The position numbers and the translations under genes were made by a program. This document shows positions 23,515 through 31,012 of a DNA stretch of 64,000 nucleotides, one piece after another (the stretch's first letter is position 1; each line of letters begins with the position of its first letter). The DNA is from Flavobacterium sp. LHD-80 (GTDB taxonomy: Bacteria > Bacteroidota > Bacteroidia > Flavobacteriales > Flavobacteriaceae): the NCBI RefSeq assembly GCF_030929605.1, contig NZ_JAVFVS010000011.1, forward strand, positions 372,001 to 436,000, in the 5' to 3' direction. The notes beneath the pieces are model-generated. The model saw only the letters and a list, made by a program, of their open reading frames with translations, made no database searches and was not told where the DNA came from.

Positions 23515-25368
23515 TTAAAATTTAAGGTTTAAGTACAAATTAAAATTTCTTCCTGGCATTGGTCTATTTTCAAGGCTTTCGTAATTTTCGTTCCAAAGAT
23601 TTAATACTTGAAACCCAAGTTTGAAAGAACTTAAAAATTTGAAATCATAATCGATTCCAATATTCGAAACCGTATAGGCATCGACAATTTCATTTGGATC
23701 ATTATCAGCCTGCGTGTATACAAATCCATTATAAAGGAATTGATAATAGGCCGAGATTCGGCTTCTCGAATACGAAACCGACGCTGTTACTTTGTTAAAA
23801 GGAACAAAAAACAATTGTTTGTCAGTTTCTGTGTTTTCTGAAACGGTGTAGGCGTAAGTGGCATTGGCTCCAAAATAATTTTTGCCATACTGTTTTTTCC
23901 AGCTCACTAAAGTTTCAGCTCCATAACTATTGACTTTGTCTGTATTTTCAGGTTTCCAGATGCCCCCGCTTCCTGGAACCCATCGTAACAAATCAGTAAT
24001 TTTGATGTAGTAAAAAGTCTGTGTAAGTGAAATGTTTTTGAAAGTAAAAACATTTCCAATTTCTGCCTGATAGGAACTTTCGGGTTTCAAATCTGGATTT
24101 CCGCCTTCTTCCCAATACAAATCATTGAAAGTTGGAATTCTGAAATTTCGAGATAAATTCAATTTGAAATTATATAGTTTTCCAAATTGATAAGATGATC
24201 CTAAATTGTATAAAACAGGTGATTTGTAATTGTCTGTGAATTCTTTTCGAACACCAAATTCAGTCTTCCAATCTTTAGAAAAATCTTGTTTTACTAATAC
24301 TGCCGCCGAACTGATTTCTCGTGTATTATTTCCAAAACCGCTTCCAAAGCCTTTTGTTCGGTTATAATCTAAAATTCCGTTTACTTGTGTCGATTTAAAA
24401 AGTGTGTATCCTAAATCTGCCTTAGTAATCAAGTTTTCGGTTTTTCCGAAAGTATATTGATTAAAAGAATTATCAGGGTAATATTGGTAATTTTCAAAAA
24501 TATAGGCCGTTTTGAAATTGGCTTTAAACTTGCCGAAGTTACCATCATATTCCAGTAAATTTCTGTTGAAACCGTTTACATATTTGCTTGGGGTTTCGGT
24601 TTCTGTTATTAAAGAGGTATTTCGATCTGTATTTGAAGTTTGGCTATAAAGTTTTAAACTGTTTTTGGCATCAAATTTATATCCCAAATTGGCACTCAAA
24701 GTGACAACATCATATTGTCCGTTTTGATTCCAGCGTTGTTCGCCTTTCCAAGTATATCTGTCCAGATATTTATAGTCGTTTGTCGAGCTGTTTTTAGAAA
24801 AACCAATTTGAGCGCTCCATTTTTCGTTGGAAATGTTAGTTTTATAATTGATACCGATCGTGTTGAAACTTCCGTAATCGAGTTTTAAATTGTTCTCAAA
24901 CCGATTATAAAATGCCAAATCGTTATTTAAATGCACAGTTCCACCCACGGCACCGCTTCCATAAATAACACTTCCGCCACCAGCTTTAACGCTTATAGAA
25001 TTATAATCGGAACCTGAAATCGTATTGAAATCGGTACTTCCATTCATTTGAGAATTAATGTTGATTCCGTTCCAGATTACTGCCGTTTGCGATGAAGTCG
25101 TTCCTCTGAAGGCAACTGTCGAAAGCATTCCGCGGCCGTATTCTTTAAAATAAATAGTAGAATTAAAATTCAAAAGATCAGTCAATAAAGCTTCATTTTT
25201 ATTGATAACCGAATCATTTAGTTTTAAAACCGATTGTGAAGCAGAATATTTTTTAAGATTAGCATCAGAAACTATAACTTCTTTCAAACCAGTAATAGAG
25301 TCCTTTTGCGCCCAAATAAATTGGCACAGCAATAATAAACTAAAAGCGAAATATTTTTTTAAAATCAT
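23515..25368 (-). CDS. btuB: TonB-dependent cobalamin receptor BtuB
   Basis: The 617-residue outer-membrane receptor has a signal peptide (cleavage near IWAQ). A plug domain (about 30-150) contains VAFRGTTSSQTAVIWNGININSQ and SVIYGSGAVGGTVHLN. The C-terminal beta-barrel of about 450 residues ends in the aromatic strand FNLYLNLKF. It imports cobalamins across the outer membrane using TonB energy. The substrate is supported by the cobalamin riboswitch directly upstream, the adjacent BtuG-like lipoprotein and the cob genes. No carboxypeptidase-like N-terminal extension is present, which fits BtuB rather than SusC. Confidence 0.94.
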   Translation of the reverse strand: MILKKYFAFSLLLLCQFIWAQKDSITGLKEVIVSDANLKKYSASQSVLKLNDSVINKNEALLTDLLNFNSTIYFKEYGRGMLSTVAFRGTTSSQTAVIWNGININSQMNGSTDFNTISGSDYNSISVKAGGGSVIYGSGAVGGTVHLNNDLAFYNRFENNLKLDYGSFNTIGINYKTNISNEKWSAQIGFSKNSSTNDYKYLDRYTWKGEQRWNQNGQYDVVTLSANLGYKFDAKNSLKLYSQTSNTDRNTSLITETETPSKYVNGFNRNLLEYDGNFGKFKANFKTAYIFENYQYYPDNSFNQYTFGKTENLITKADLGYTLFKSTQVNGILDYNRTKGFGSGFGNNTREISSAAVLVKQDFSKDWKTEFGVRKEFTDNYKSPVLYNLGSSYQFGKLYNFKLNLSRNFRIPTFNDLYWEEGGNPDLKPESSYQAEIGNVFTFKNISLTQTFYYIKITDLLRWVPGSGGIWKPENTDKVNSYGAETLVSWKKQYGKNYFGANATYAYTVSENTETDKQLFFVPFNKVTASVSYSRSRISAYYQFLYNGFVYTQADNDPNEIVDAYTVSNIGIDYDFKFLSSFKLGFQVLNLWNENYESLENRPMPGRNFNLYLNLKF

Positions 25369-25399
25369 AATTTCTACACTCTTTTTCCCGAGAGTTCGA

Positions 25400-25556
25400 T
25401 CTTTGTTTCAAAGGCAGGTCTCCTGGCTTGCGTCTTGTTGTTTGCCTTCCCATCACGCAAGGCATGACAGTGGTTTGTAGATAACAACAAGCATTCTTTT
25501 TAGAACTAAGCTTACAGTTGCGGGTACAGCTCAAGATTTTACTTGATTCCCTTTTA
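25400..25556 (-). promoter_or_regulatory. Cobalamin (AdoCbl) riboswitch upstream of btuB
   Basis: Reverse-strand RNA shows the conserved B12-box GCCAGGAGACCTGCC (25427-25413). It also shows the upstream core elements GGGAATC, GAGCTGTACCCGCAACTG and CTGTCATGCC-GATGGGAAGGC, in the expected order. It lies between a good promoter and the btuB start codon, about 35 bases from it. It should switch off btuB and btuG when cobalamin is plentiful. Confidence 0.95.
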
Positions 25557-25594
25557 ATGTGTTTTTATAAATAAAACACAACCTTAATTTTGCG

Positions 25595-25627
25595 CAAAGA
25601 TAAAGTTAAAATTATTGAATTTTCAAA
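25595..25627 (-). promoter_or_regulatory. Promoter of the btuB riboswitch transcript
   Basis: On the reverse strand TTTG (25627-25624) and TATCTTTG (25602-25595) are 21 bases apart. Transcription would start just before the riboswitch. Confidence 0.68.
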
Positions 25628-25668
25628 TTTGTTTTACTTTTTGAGTCAAATTCTAAACAAAACCCCTG

Positions 25669-26205
25669 TCAAAGCTCAATTTTAATGACTTGGCCAAAAT
25701 CTACTTTATTTTGAAAAACTTCTTTTAATGGCAATGAAGTTTGATGACATAAGATACTTCTGATAATTCCGGCATGTGCAACAATGACGATTGGGTTTTG
25801 GATGTTTTTTGAAAGAATTTCAGATAAAAAATCACCAACTCTGTCATGTAATTCAACAAAAGATTCGCCGTTTGAAACTCGAATATTCACAAAATCTTCC
25901 ATCCAAGGATTGAGTTCTTCTTGTGGAATTTCATTCCAGTTTTTTAATTCCCAATCGCCAAAATTCATTTCTTTTAAACGATCATCTTCCTGATAGGAAA
26001 TGGTTTTGATGTTGTTCTGAATATGTTTTGCTAAAATCACACAACGCTTCAATGGACTTGAAAAAATAATCGCTTCTGAAGGTAATTTAGAAATTATTTT
26101 GTCAAAAATAATGTCAAAAGGTTCAGCAATATCTACATCAGATTGTCCGTAACAGATTCCTTTTTCACAGACCGTTTCGGTATGTCGAACTAGATAAATT
26201 TCCAT
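25669..26205 (-). CDS. cobC: Histidine phosphatase, alpha-ribazole phosphatase-like
   Basis: The 178-residue phosphoglycerate-mutase-like enzyme has the catalytic motif LVRHTE at residues 5-10 and a second His in IVVAHAGIIRS. It probably removes the 5'-phosphate from alpha-ribazole or adenosylcobalamin phosphate in the last steps of cobalamin salvage. The start at 26205 (MEIYLVRHTE) puts the catalytic His at the usual position; a longer frame adds 20 unrelated residues. The gene overlaps the end of cobS by 16 bases. Assignment relies on this context, since the family is broad. Confidence 0.88.
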   Translation of the reverse strand: MEIYLVRHTETVCEKGICYGQSDVDIAEPFDIIFDKIISKLPSEAIIFSSPLKRCVILAKHIQNNIKTISYQEDDRLKEMNFGDWELKNWNEIPQEELNPWMEDFVNIRVSNGESFVELHDRVGDFLSEILSKNIQNPIVIVAHAGIIRSILCHQTSLPLKEVFQNKVDFGQVIKIEL

Positions 26206-26987
26206 ATAAAAAGAAGGCTTAAATAAAAAACAACTTCGCAAACTTGTTGTGTTGCGCCAAGGCAATCGCCTGTATATCCGTCAATCCATTTTTGGAAATA
26301 TCTTGCTAAAAAATATCTTGTCAAGAAAACCGGAATTAAAATCAAAATCGTTTTTATTTCAAAAGAGAAATAGGAGAGTGCCAGCAACGGAACTAATCCG
26401 AAGAAAAATGATCCTGAAATTTCTTTCCAAGTATGCTGTTTTGCAATTGGTTTGCTTTTGCTTGTAGCATCATCTCTTGAATATTCATGAGTAAAAATAA
26501 TGCTGATTGCCGCCAAACGACTTACAGCATGAACTGAAATAAAAAACAAGAATAGTAAAAAATAGTTATTGTCATTTTTGAAAATTAGAATCGATTCTGA
26601 AATCAATTTGAATTTGGATAAAAATAATAAGACCAGACCAATCGCTCCATAAGCACCAATGGCACTGTCTTTCATAATCATCAGAATTTTTTCCTTGGTC
26701 CAGCCTCCGCCAAAACCATCACATACATCGGCAAAACCATCTTCATGAAAAGCTCCGGTTGTTAAAACAGAAGCAATTATAGCAAAAATTACAGCCGTTT
26801 CTACTGAAAGAAAAAGTGAAAAAAGATAAAAAGCCAAAAATGAAATGCTCCCAACAATCCATCCGATAAAAGGAAAATAGCGTGTGGCTTTATTTAAATA
26901 ATCGGGATGATGTGTAATGTTTTTTGGACATGGAATTCGGGTGTAAAACATTAAACAGGTGAAGAAGATATGTAGTTCTTTTTTCAT
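26190..26987 (-). CDS. cobS: Adenosylcobinamide-GDP ribazoletransferase
   Basis: The 265-residue inner-membrane enzyme joins adenosylcobinamide-GDP to alpha-ribazole (phosphate), the final assembly step of the nucleotide loop. It has about six or seven hydrophobic helices. The conserved cytoplasmic motif is GAFHEDGFADVCDGFGGG near residues 79-96. The end overlaps cobC by 16 bases, so the two are translated together. Upstream of it lies a REP/transposase insertion that separates it from the bluB-cobT fusion gene. Confidence 0.95.
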   Translation of the reverse strand: MKKELHIFFTCLMFYTRIPCPKNITHHPDYLNKATRYFPFIGWIVGSISFLAFYLFSLFLSVETAVIFAIIASVLTTGAFHEDGFADVCDGFGGGWTKEKILMIMKDSAIGAYGAIGLVLLFLSKFKLISESILIFKNDNNYFLLFLFFISVHAVSRLAAISIIFTHEYSRDDATSKSKPIAKQHTWKEISGSFFFGLVPLLALSYFSFEIKTILILIPVFLTRYFLARYFQKWIDGYTGDCLGATQQVCEVVFYLSLLFIWKFI

Positions 26988-27002
26988 TTAGATTGTGTTT
27001 GT

Positions 27003-27207
27003 TTGGCTAAAGCCCTTTTAAGAGGCAATATTTTATTCCAACATCTAAAGATGTTGGCAATTGATTTTTTTAATTTTATTACTTTTTGATATAGATAGTA
27101 TGTTTTTTTTTAGAAAAGTTAATATTAAAAAAAAGTTTTTTATTTCAGTTGCCTCCAGATTTATCTGGAGGTTAGTATGAGATCACAAAGAAAAGGGCTT
27201 TAGCCAA
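27003..27207. repeat. REP/BIME-like inverted element (205 bp)
   Basis: The outer 17-base arms TTGGCTAAAGCCCTTTT (27003-27019) and their exact reverse complement (27191-27207) enclose two hairpins. These are CCAACATCTAAAGATGTTGG (27038-27057, followed by CAATTGA) and CCTCCAGATTTATCTGGAGG (27152-27171, preceded by TCAGTTG). The two halves are imperfect inverted copies of one unit. It fills most of a 359-base gap between cobS and the IS200-like transposase remnant, as expected for a REP sequence mobilised by such an enzyme. Confidence 0.78.
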
Positions 27208-27306
27208 AAAATCAAAGTAAAGTTGTCAGATCATAATTTTTGAATTGTTTCCAGTTTTTTTTTGTAGATTAAATAAAATTGCTAAAAGCAAGGTTTTAGT
27301 CAAAAT

Positions 27307-27757
27307 TTAAGGAGTTGTTTTGAATCCAAACCTGATTATAAACTCGTCATATTCTTCTTGAAATGTTTTCTTCTTGAAATGTTTTCTTCTTATGATGTTC
27401 TTCCTGATTTTTAATATAATCTTTGACTTTATTGATAATAGATTCTGAGACTGAAACAGCAAAATATTCATCTTGCCATTCAAACTTTTGTTTGGTTAAT
27501 TGGTTTTTATTAATCCAATAAGAAGATTCTCCTTTCAATAATTGAATCGTTTTCTGAATCGTTTGGTTATTTCCAAGAGAAATTAAACAATGACAATGAT
27601 CAGAGTATCCGTTAATAAGCTCAATAAATATTTCTTTTTTTAAAGCATTTTCTTTGATGTGTTGCCAAACTTTCTGACGTAAATCAAAAGAGTTTAAGAA
27701 TGGAAACCTGTTTTTTGTACTCCAAACGCAATGAATGTAAACTTTAGTAAAAGGCAT
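27307..27757 (-). pseudogene. IS200/RAYT-type transposase, frameshifted by a 16-bp tandem duplication
   Basis: The frame encodes a Y1-transposase (HUH endonuclease) of the REP-associated type. It has the metal-binding HCH at residues 54-56 (YSDHCHCLISL), WQDEYFAVSVS, and the catalytic Tyr at 114 in VKDYIKNQEEHH. The open frame as read ends early at 27347 after 136 residues. The 16-base unit TCTTCTTGAAATGTTT is repeated at 27353-27368 and 27369-27384. Removing one copy restores a frame that continues EEYDEFIIRFGFKTTP and stops at 27307, giving 144 residues, a typical family ending. The catalytic residues are upstream of the damage, so residual activity is possible. Confidence 0.85.
27353..27384. 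repeat. 16-bp tandem duplication inside the transposase gene
   Basis: There are two exact adjacent copies of TCTTCTTGAAATGTTT. Because 16 is not a multiple of three, the duplication shifts the transposase frame. Confidence 0.95.
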
Positions 27758-27801
27758 TTATAAGATTTTTAATTTTAATCTACAACGCCATAAAGTGTAA
27801 A

Positions 27802-29481
27802 TTATTTCCTACTTACTCCGGCACTTTCAAAACTAGCCATTTCATTCAAAAAAGCTTCAGCCGATTTTAAAATTGGGAAAGCAATTGCACATCCAGTTCC
27901 TTCGCCAAGACGCAAATCTAGGTTTAAAATTGGTTTTGCATTTAAATAATTAAGTAATTTTTGATGCGCCTGTTCAGCGGAGCAATGACAAAAAACAGCA
28001 TTTTCTTTAATATCTGGATTGATTTTAGAAGCGATTAAAAAAGCAACAGAACAAATAAAGCCATCCACCAAAATCAGCATTTTATTTTCAAAGGCCGAAA
28101 GCATTCCGCCTGCCATTTGCAGGATTTCGAAACCGCCAAAATAAGCCAACTGCGACATTAATTCGGCTTGACCGGAATAATTTTCGATTGTTTTTTTTAG
28201 AAGATTATGTTTTTGAATCAGTTTTTCATCGATTATACCTGTACCTTTTCCAATGCATTCTTCAATTGGAAAACCCGTCAAAAGACTCATCAAAACAGAA
28301 GCTGTAGAAGTATTCCCAATTCCCATTTCGCCAAAACCAATGCAGTTTGAATCAGTTTTGGCAATCTCATCAACGATTGATTTTCCTTTTTCAAAACACA
28401 ATTTTAATTCTGCCTCGCTCATCGAGGGCACATGTAGAAAAGACTGTGTTCCTTTGGCAACTTTTGCATTAATCAATTTTGCGTTTGTTGGAAAATCATA
28501 ATTAACTCCTGCATCAACAATGGATAACTCAATGTTATTTTGTCTGCAAAAAACATTGATTGCTGCGCCACCGTCCAGAAAGTTGCTAACCATTTGTCGC
28601 GTCACATCTTGCGGATAAGCACTTACGCCGTGATTCGCAATTCCGTGATCAGCGGCAAAAACAACCATATTGGGTTTGATGATTTTTGGTTCCAAAGTTT
28701 TAAAAACTTTTGCCATTTGAAAAGCTAAAGTTTCTAAAGTTCCCAAAGCGCCAACAGGTTTCGTTTTTGAATCTATTTTTTCTTGCAGAAGTTGATCAAA
28801 ATCTGATGAAATATTTTTTTCTGAAGAAGCTGTACTCTTTATTTCTGAAATTGAACTTTCGTGTACATTTTGAATTTCGGTACAAATTGGACTTTCCGAT
28901 TTTTGTTTCCAATGCAATTGCTGGAGCATTGGCTGATTATTGTAGTTTGTAGCAGGTTTTCCAATGCAGAAATAACCTAAAGGTTCAATATTTTCAGGCA
29001 AATCTAGAATCTTTTTAAACTGATAATAATTTAAAATCGAAACCCAACCCATTCCGTAACCTTGTTCTGTCAGCGAAAGCCAAATATTCTGCGCGGCACA
29101 AACCGAACTGAATTTCACCGCTTCATTGCTGCCAACAGTTCCAATTGTAAATTGATTTAAAACAGATCGATCATAAGCAATTATAAGTCCAATTGGCGCT
29201 TCTTCAATTGCTTCTAATTTTAGGGATCTGTAAAGTTCTTTCTGTTCCTGATTATCAGTAAGTTCTTCTGCTTTTTTATTGTAATCTAAAAACAGATTTT
29301 TAATTGCAGTTTTGACTTCAGTAGATTTGATAAGATAATATCGTGTTGCATCTGTAAGCCCAACGGAAGGCGCCCAATGTCCGGCCTGCAAAGCTTTTTG
29401 CATCACTTCGTCAGGAACTTCATCAGTTGTAAAATGTCGGGTATCGCGACGTGATTTTAAAATATCATCTAAATGGCTCAT
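27802..29481 (-). CDS. bluB-cobT: BluB-CobT fusion: DMB synthase plus DMB phosphoribosyltransferase
   Basis: This 559-residue two-domain protein would both make 5,6-dimethylbenzimidazole from FMNH2 (BluB) and convert it to alpha-ribazole phosphate (CobT). Residues about 1-198 are a nitroreductase-fold BluB domain (RRDTRHFTTDEVPDE, WAPSVG, NIWLSLTEQGYGMGWVSI, FCIGKPA). A Ser/Glu-rich linker spans about 199-226. Residues about 227-559 are CobT (KIDSKTKPVGALGTLE, FAADHGIANHGVSAYP, GFGEMGIGNTSTAS and RLGEGTGCAIA, which holds the catalytic Glu). The start is ATG 29481 (MSHLDDIL). A canonical BluB has aromatic residues after PSVG; here the sequence is PSVGLTDATRY, so the flavin pocket may differ. 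No frame break joins the halves. Confidence 0.94.
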   Translation of the reverse strand: MSHLDDILKSRRDTRHFTTDEVPDEVMQKALQAGHWAPSVGLTDATRYYLIKSTEVKTAIKNLFLDYNKKAEELTDNQEQKELYRSLKLEAIEEAPIGLIIAYDRSVLNQFTIGTVGSNEAVKFSSVCAAQNIWLSLTEQGYGMGWVSILNYYQFKKILDLPENIEPLGYFCIGKPATNYNNQPMLQQLHWKQKSESPICTEIQNVHESSISEIKSTASSEKNISSDFDQLLQEKIDSKTKPVGALGTLETLAFQMAKVFKTLEPKIIKPNMVVFAADHGIANHGVSAYPQDVTRQMVSNFLDGGAAINVFCRQNNIELSIVDAGVNYDFPTNAKLINAKVAKGTQSFLHVPSMSEAELKLCFEKGKSIVDEIAKTDSNCIGFGEMGIGNTSTASVLMSLLTGFPIEECIGKGTGIIDEKLIQKHNLLKKTIENYSGQAELMSQLAYFGGFEILQMAGGMLSAFENKMLILVDGFICSVAFLIASKINPDIKENAVFCHCSAEQAHQKLLNYLNAKPILNLDLRLGEGTGCAIAFPILKSAEAFLNEMASFESAGVSRK

Positions 29482-29532
29482 CTTCAAAAATCAATAACAA
29501 TTTCAAAAATCAATTTCAATTTATTCTTTGTG

Positions 29533-29540
29533 TAAAGATA
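29533..29540 (-). promoter_or_regulatory. Possible -7 element of bluB-cobT
   Basis: TATCTTTA on the reverse strand is one base off the TAnnTTTG consensus and lies within a small palindrome GTAAAG-ATAC-TTTAC, 52 bases before the start codon. Confidence 0.3.
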
Positions 29541-29622
29541 CTTTACGATATTGGAATTTCAGGATTTAAAATTTAGAAATTGCTCTATTGATTTTTGCCA
29601 TTCATATTGAAATTGAATTTTG

Positions 29623-30129
29623 TTAACCTTTTATTTTGACCGGAATTCCCGAAATCATTAAAACAACTTCATCGGCATTTGATGCTAAAAACTGATTCAT
29701 CCAGCCTTGAAGTTCAGTAAATTTTCTGCCAATATGAGTTTCGGCATGAACTCCCATTCCAATTTCATTGGTTACAATTATTAATGTGCCTTCTTGTTTG
29801 GCTATTTTAATGAATTCGTTTTTCGCTTCTTCCAGCGATAACGAAACATCATTTTTAGTATCGATAAAAAAGTTGGTCAGCCATAAGGTTACACAGTCAA
29901 TCAAGGTCACTTTTCCCGAAAAATCAATTTCGCTTAAATATTTTTCTTTTTCGATATTGGTCCAGCGTTCATCGCGTTCCAGCTGATGCCGATCAATACG
30001 ATTCTGAAAATCGGCATCCCATTTTCTGGCTGTCGCAACGTATATTGGTGTATCTGAAAGTTCTAAAGCTAATTTCTGGGCATAACTGCTTTTTCCAGAA
30101 CGCTCGCCACCGGTAATTAAATAAATCAT
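29623..30129 (-). CDS. cobU: Adenosylcobinamide kinase / guanylyltransferase
   Basis: The 168-residue enzyme phosphorylates adenosylcobinamide and then transfers GMP to it, preparing the substrate of CobS. It has the P-loop GGERSGKSS at residues 7-15, the guanylylated-His region RIDRHQLERDERW near 47, and the DCVTLWLTN motif near 80. Length is typical. It lies in the same direction as bluB-cobT, with a 140-base gap. Together with cobS and cobC it completes the nucleotide-loop pathway; corrin ring synthesis genes are not in the window. Confidence 0.96.
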   Translation of the reverse strand: MIYLITGGERSGKSSYAQKLALELSDTPIYVATARKWDADFQNRIDRHQLERDERWTNIEKEKYLSEIDFSGKVTLIDCVTLWLTNFFIDTKNDVSLSLEEAKNEFIKIAKQEGTLIIVTNEIGMGVHAETHIGRKFTELQGWMNQFLASNADEVVLMISGIPVKIKG

Positions 30130-30164
30130 CTTTAATTGTTAATTGTAAATTGTTAATTATAAAT
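30130..30164. repeat. AATTGTTAATT repeat, left of the four-helix-bundle pseudogene
   Basis: The tract reads as repeated AATTGTTAATT and AATTGTAAATT words. An inverted counterpart (AATTAACAACTAACAATTTATAA-like) lies at about 30520-30555 on the other side of the pseudogene. Confidence 0.5.
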
Positions 30165-30523
30165 TTATGCTAGAATTTGTTTTTTTGAAGTTTTAAGAAT
30201 ACTGGTTATTAATTTTAAAATTGCGATTGCATCATTGTGAATGTTTTCGAATTCCTTTTCATTTAAATAATCAGTTGCCTTTAATAATTCAAGCCAATAA
30301 ACTGTTTCGTTGGTTCTTTTTGAACAATAGCAAATTTATGAATGAAATCACTTTTGCTTTCAGCATGCTCCGCTTCTCTCATCATGGCGCCAACACTAGT
30401 TCCTGATCTCAGAAGTTGTTTCGAAAGTATAAATTCTTTTTTATTGTTATTTAAATATTGATATAGTTTAACAATTCTGATTGCAAAATCAAAACTTTTG
30501 TTTTTCACAACGTTGTTTTTCAT
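30165..30523 (-). pseudogene. Four-helix-bundle (S23/IVS-type) protein, frameshifted
   Basis: The frame starts MKNNVVKNKSFDFAIRIVKLYQYL and continues QLLRSGTSVGAMMREAEHAESK, the hallmark of the four-helix-bundle family related to 23S rRNA intervening-sequence proteins. It breaks after IVQKE. Inserting one base at 30313/30314 restores ANETVYWLELLKATDYL through to a stop at 30165, giving the usual length of about 119 residues. The function of these proteins is not established. AATTGTTAATT repeat tracts flank both sides, suggesting a small mobile cassette dropped between cobU and the DUF5522 gene. A sequencing error could mimic the frameshift. Confidence 0.82.
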
Positions 30524-30553
30524 AATTAACAACTAACAATTTATAATTAATAA

Positions 30554-30916
30554 TTAGTACGGGCAATGCCTGCAATCGTTTCCGCAACAAGTTCCTCTTT
30601 TGAGGTGAAACCAGGATTTAAAAACATAATTGCCATTTTCGATATAAAAGTCAATTCCTTCTATTAGTTTTTCGGTTTTTGGTAGAGATATAGCTTTGTT
30701 TTTTAAAGCTTTTTCAGGAGTTAGTGTTTCAACGTAAGCATCAATTTTATCTTCACAGGCTTCTTTAAAGCAAACTGGGCACAAACAGTCGCCTCCCTCT
30801 GAAAGGTTAAAAATTGGTGGGTAATCATTGCACCAGCATTTGTTTTCAACCGAAATATCTCCACAGCTGAAAGAAGTTTCACAGCTTGAGCAAATTTTTG
30901 TTTTTATGGTATTCAT
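30554..30916 (-). CDS. Cysteine-rich CWC / DUF5522 protein
   Basis: The 120-residue cytoplasmic protein combines an N-terminal Cys-rich CWC domain and a C-terminal DUF5522. The CWC part is CSSCETSFSCGDISVENKCWC, then CLCPVCFKEAC. The DUF5522 part is EGIDFYIENGNYVFKSWFHLKRGTCCGNDCRHCPY. Its roughly 14 cysteines should bind zinc or an iron-sulfur cluster. DUF5522 is often seen near cobalamin uptake genes in Bacteroidota, as far as I recall. Here it sits at the head of the minus-strand cob genes and divergent from btuF. Its function is unknown. Confidence 0.83.
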   Translation of the reverse strand: MNTIKTKICSSCETSFSCGDISVENKCWCNDYPPIFNLSEGGDCLCPVCFKEACEDKIDAYVETLTPEKALKNKAISLPKTEKLIEGIDFYIENGNYVFKSWFHLKRGTCCGNDCRHCPY

Positions 30917-30983
30917 AAATGTAAAGATACAGTTTGTTGAATTTTGTAAGAATAAAAGTAAACAAAAAAATCAGAAAATGATT

Positions 30984-30991
30984 TACCTTTG
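30984..30991 (+). promoter_or_regulatory. Possible -7 element of btuFCD
   Basis: TACCTTTG matches TAnnTTTG and lies 22 bases before the btuF start codon. No good -33 element is seen, and no cobalamin riboswitch is present in this 96-base divergent region. Confidence 0.4.
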
Positions 30992-31012
30992 TCCCTATCC
31001 AAAACGTTAAAT

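Noticed and set aside
25340..25534. Reverse-strand 64-codon frame over the btuB leader
   Set aside because: It lies within the cobalamin riboswitch and has no protein-like composition.
27003..27757. Complete IS200/IS605 insertion sequence with terminal hairpins
   Set aside because: No matching hairpin end is seen on the far side of the transposase and no tnpB is present. A REP/RAYT-type arrangement fits better.
29482..29622. Rho-independent terminator between cobU and bluB-cobT
   Set aside because: Only weak AT pairings and a small GTAAAG/CTTTAC palindrome are seen, with no GC stem and T run.
30917..31012. A second cobalamin riboswitch in front of btuFCD or the DUF5522 gene
   Set aside because: The divergent gap is only 96 bases and lacks the B12-box and other conserved elements.
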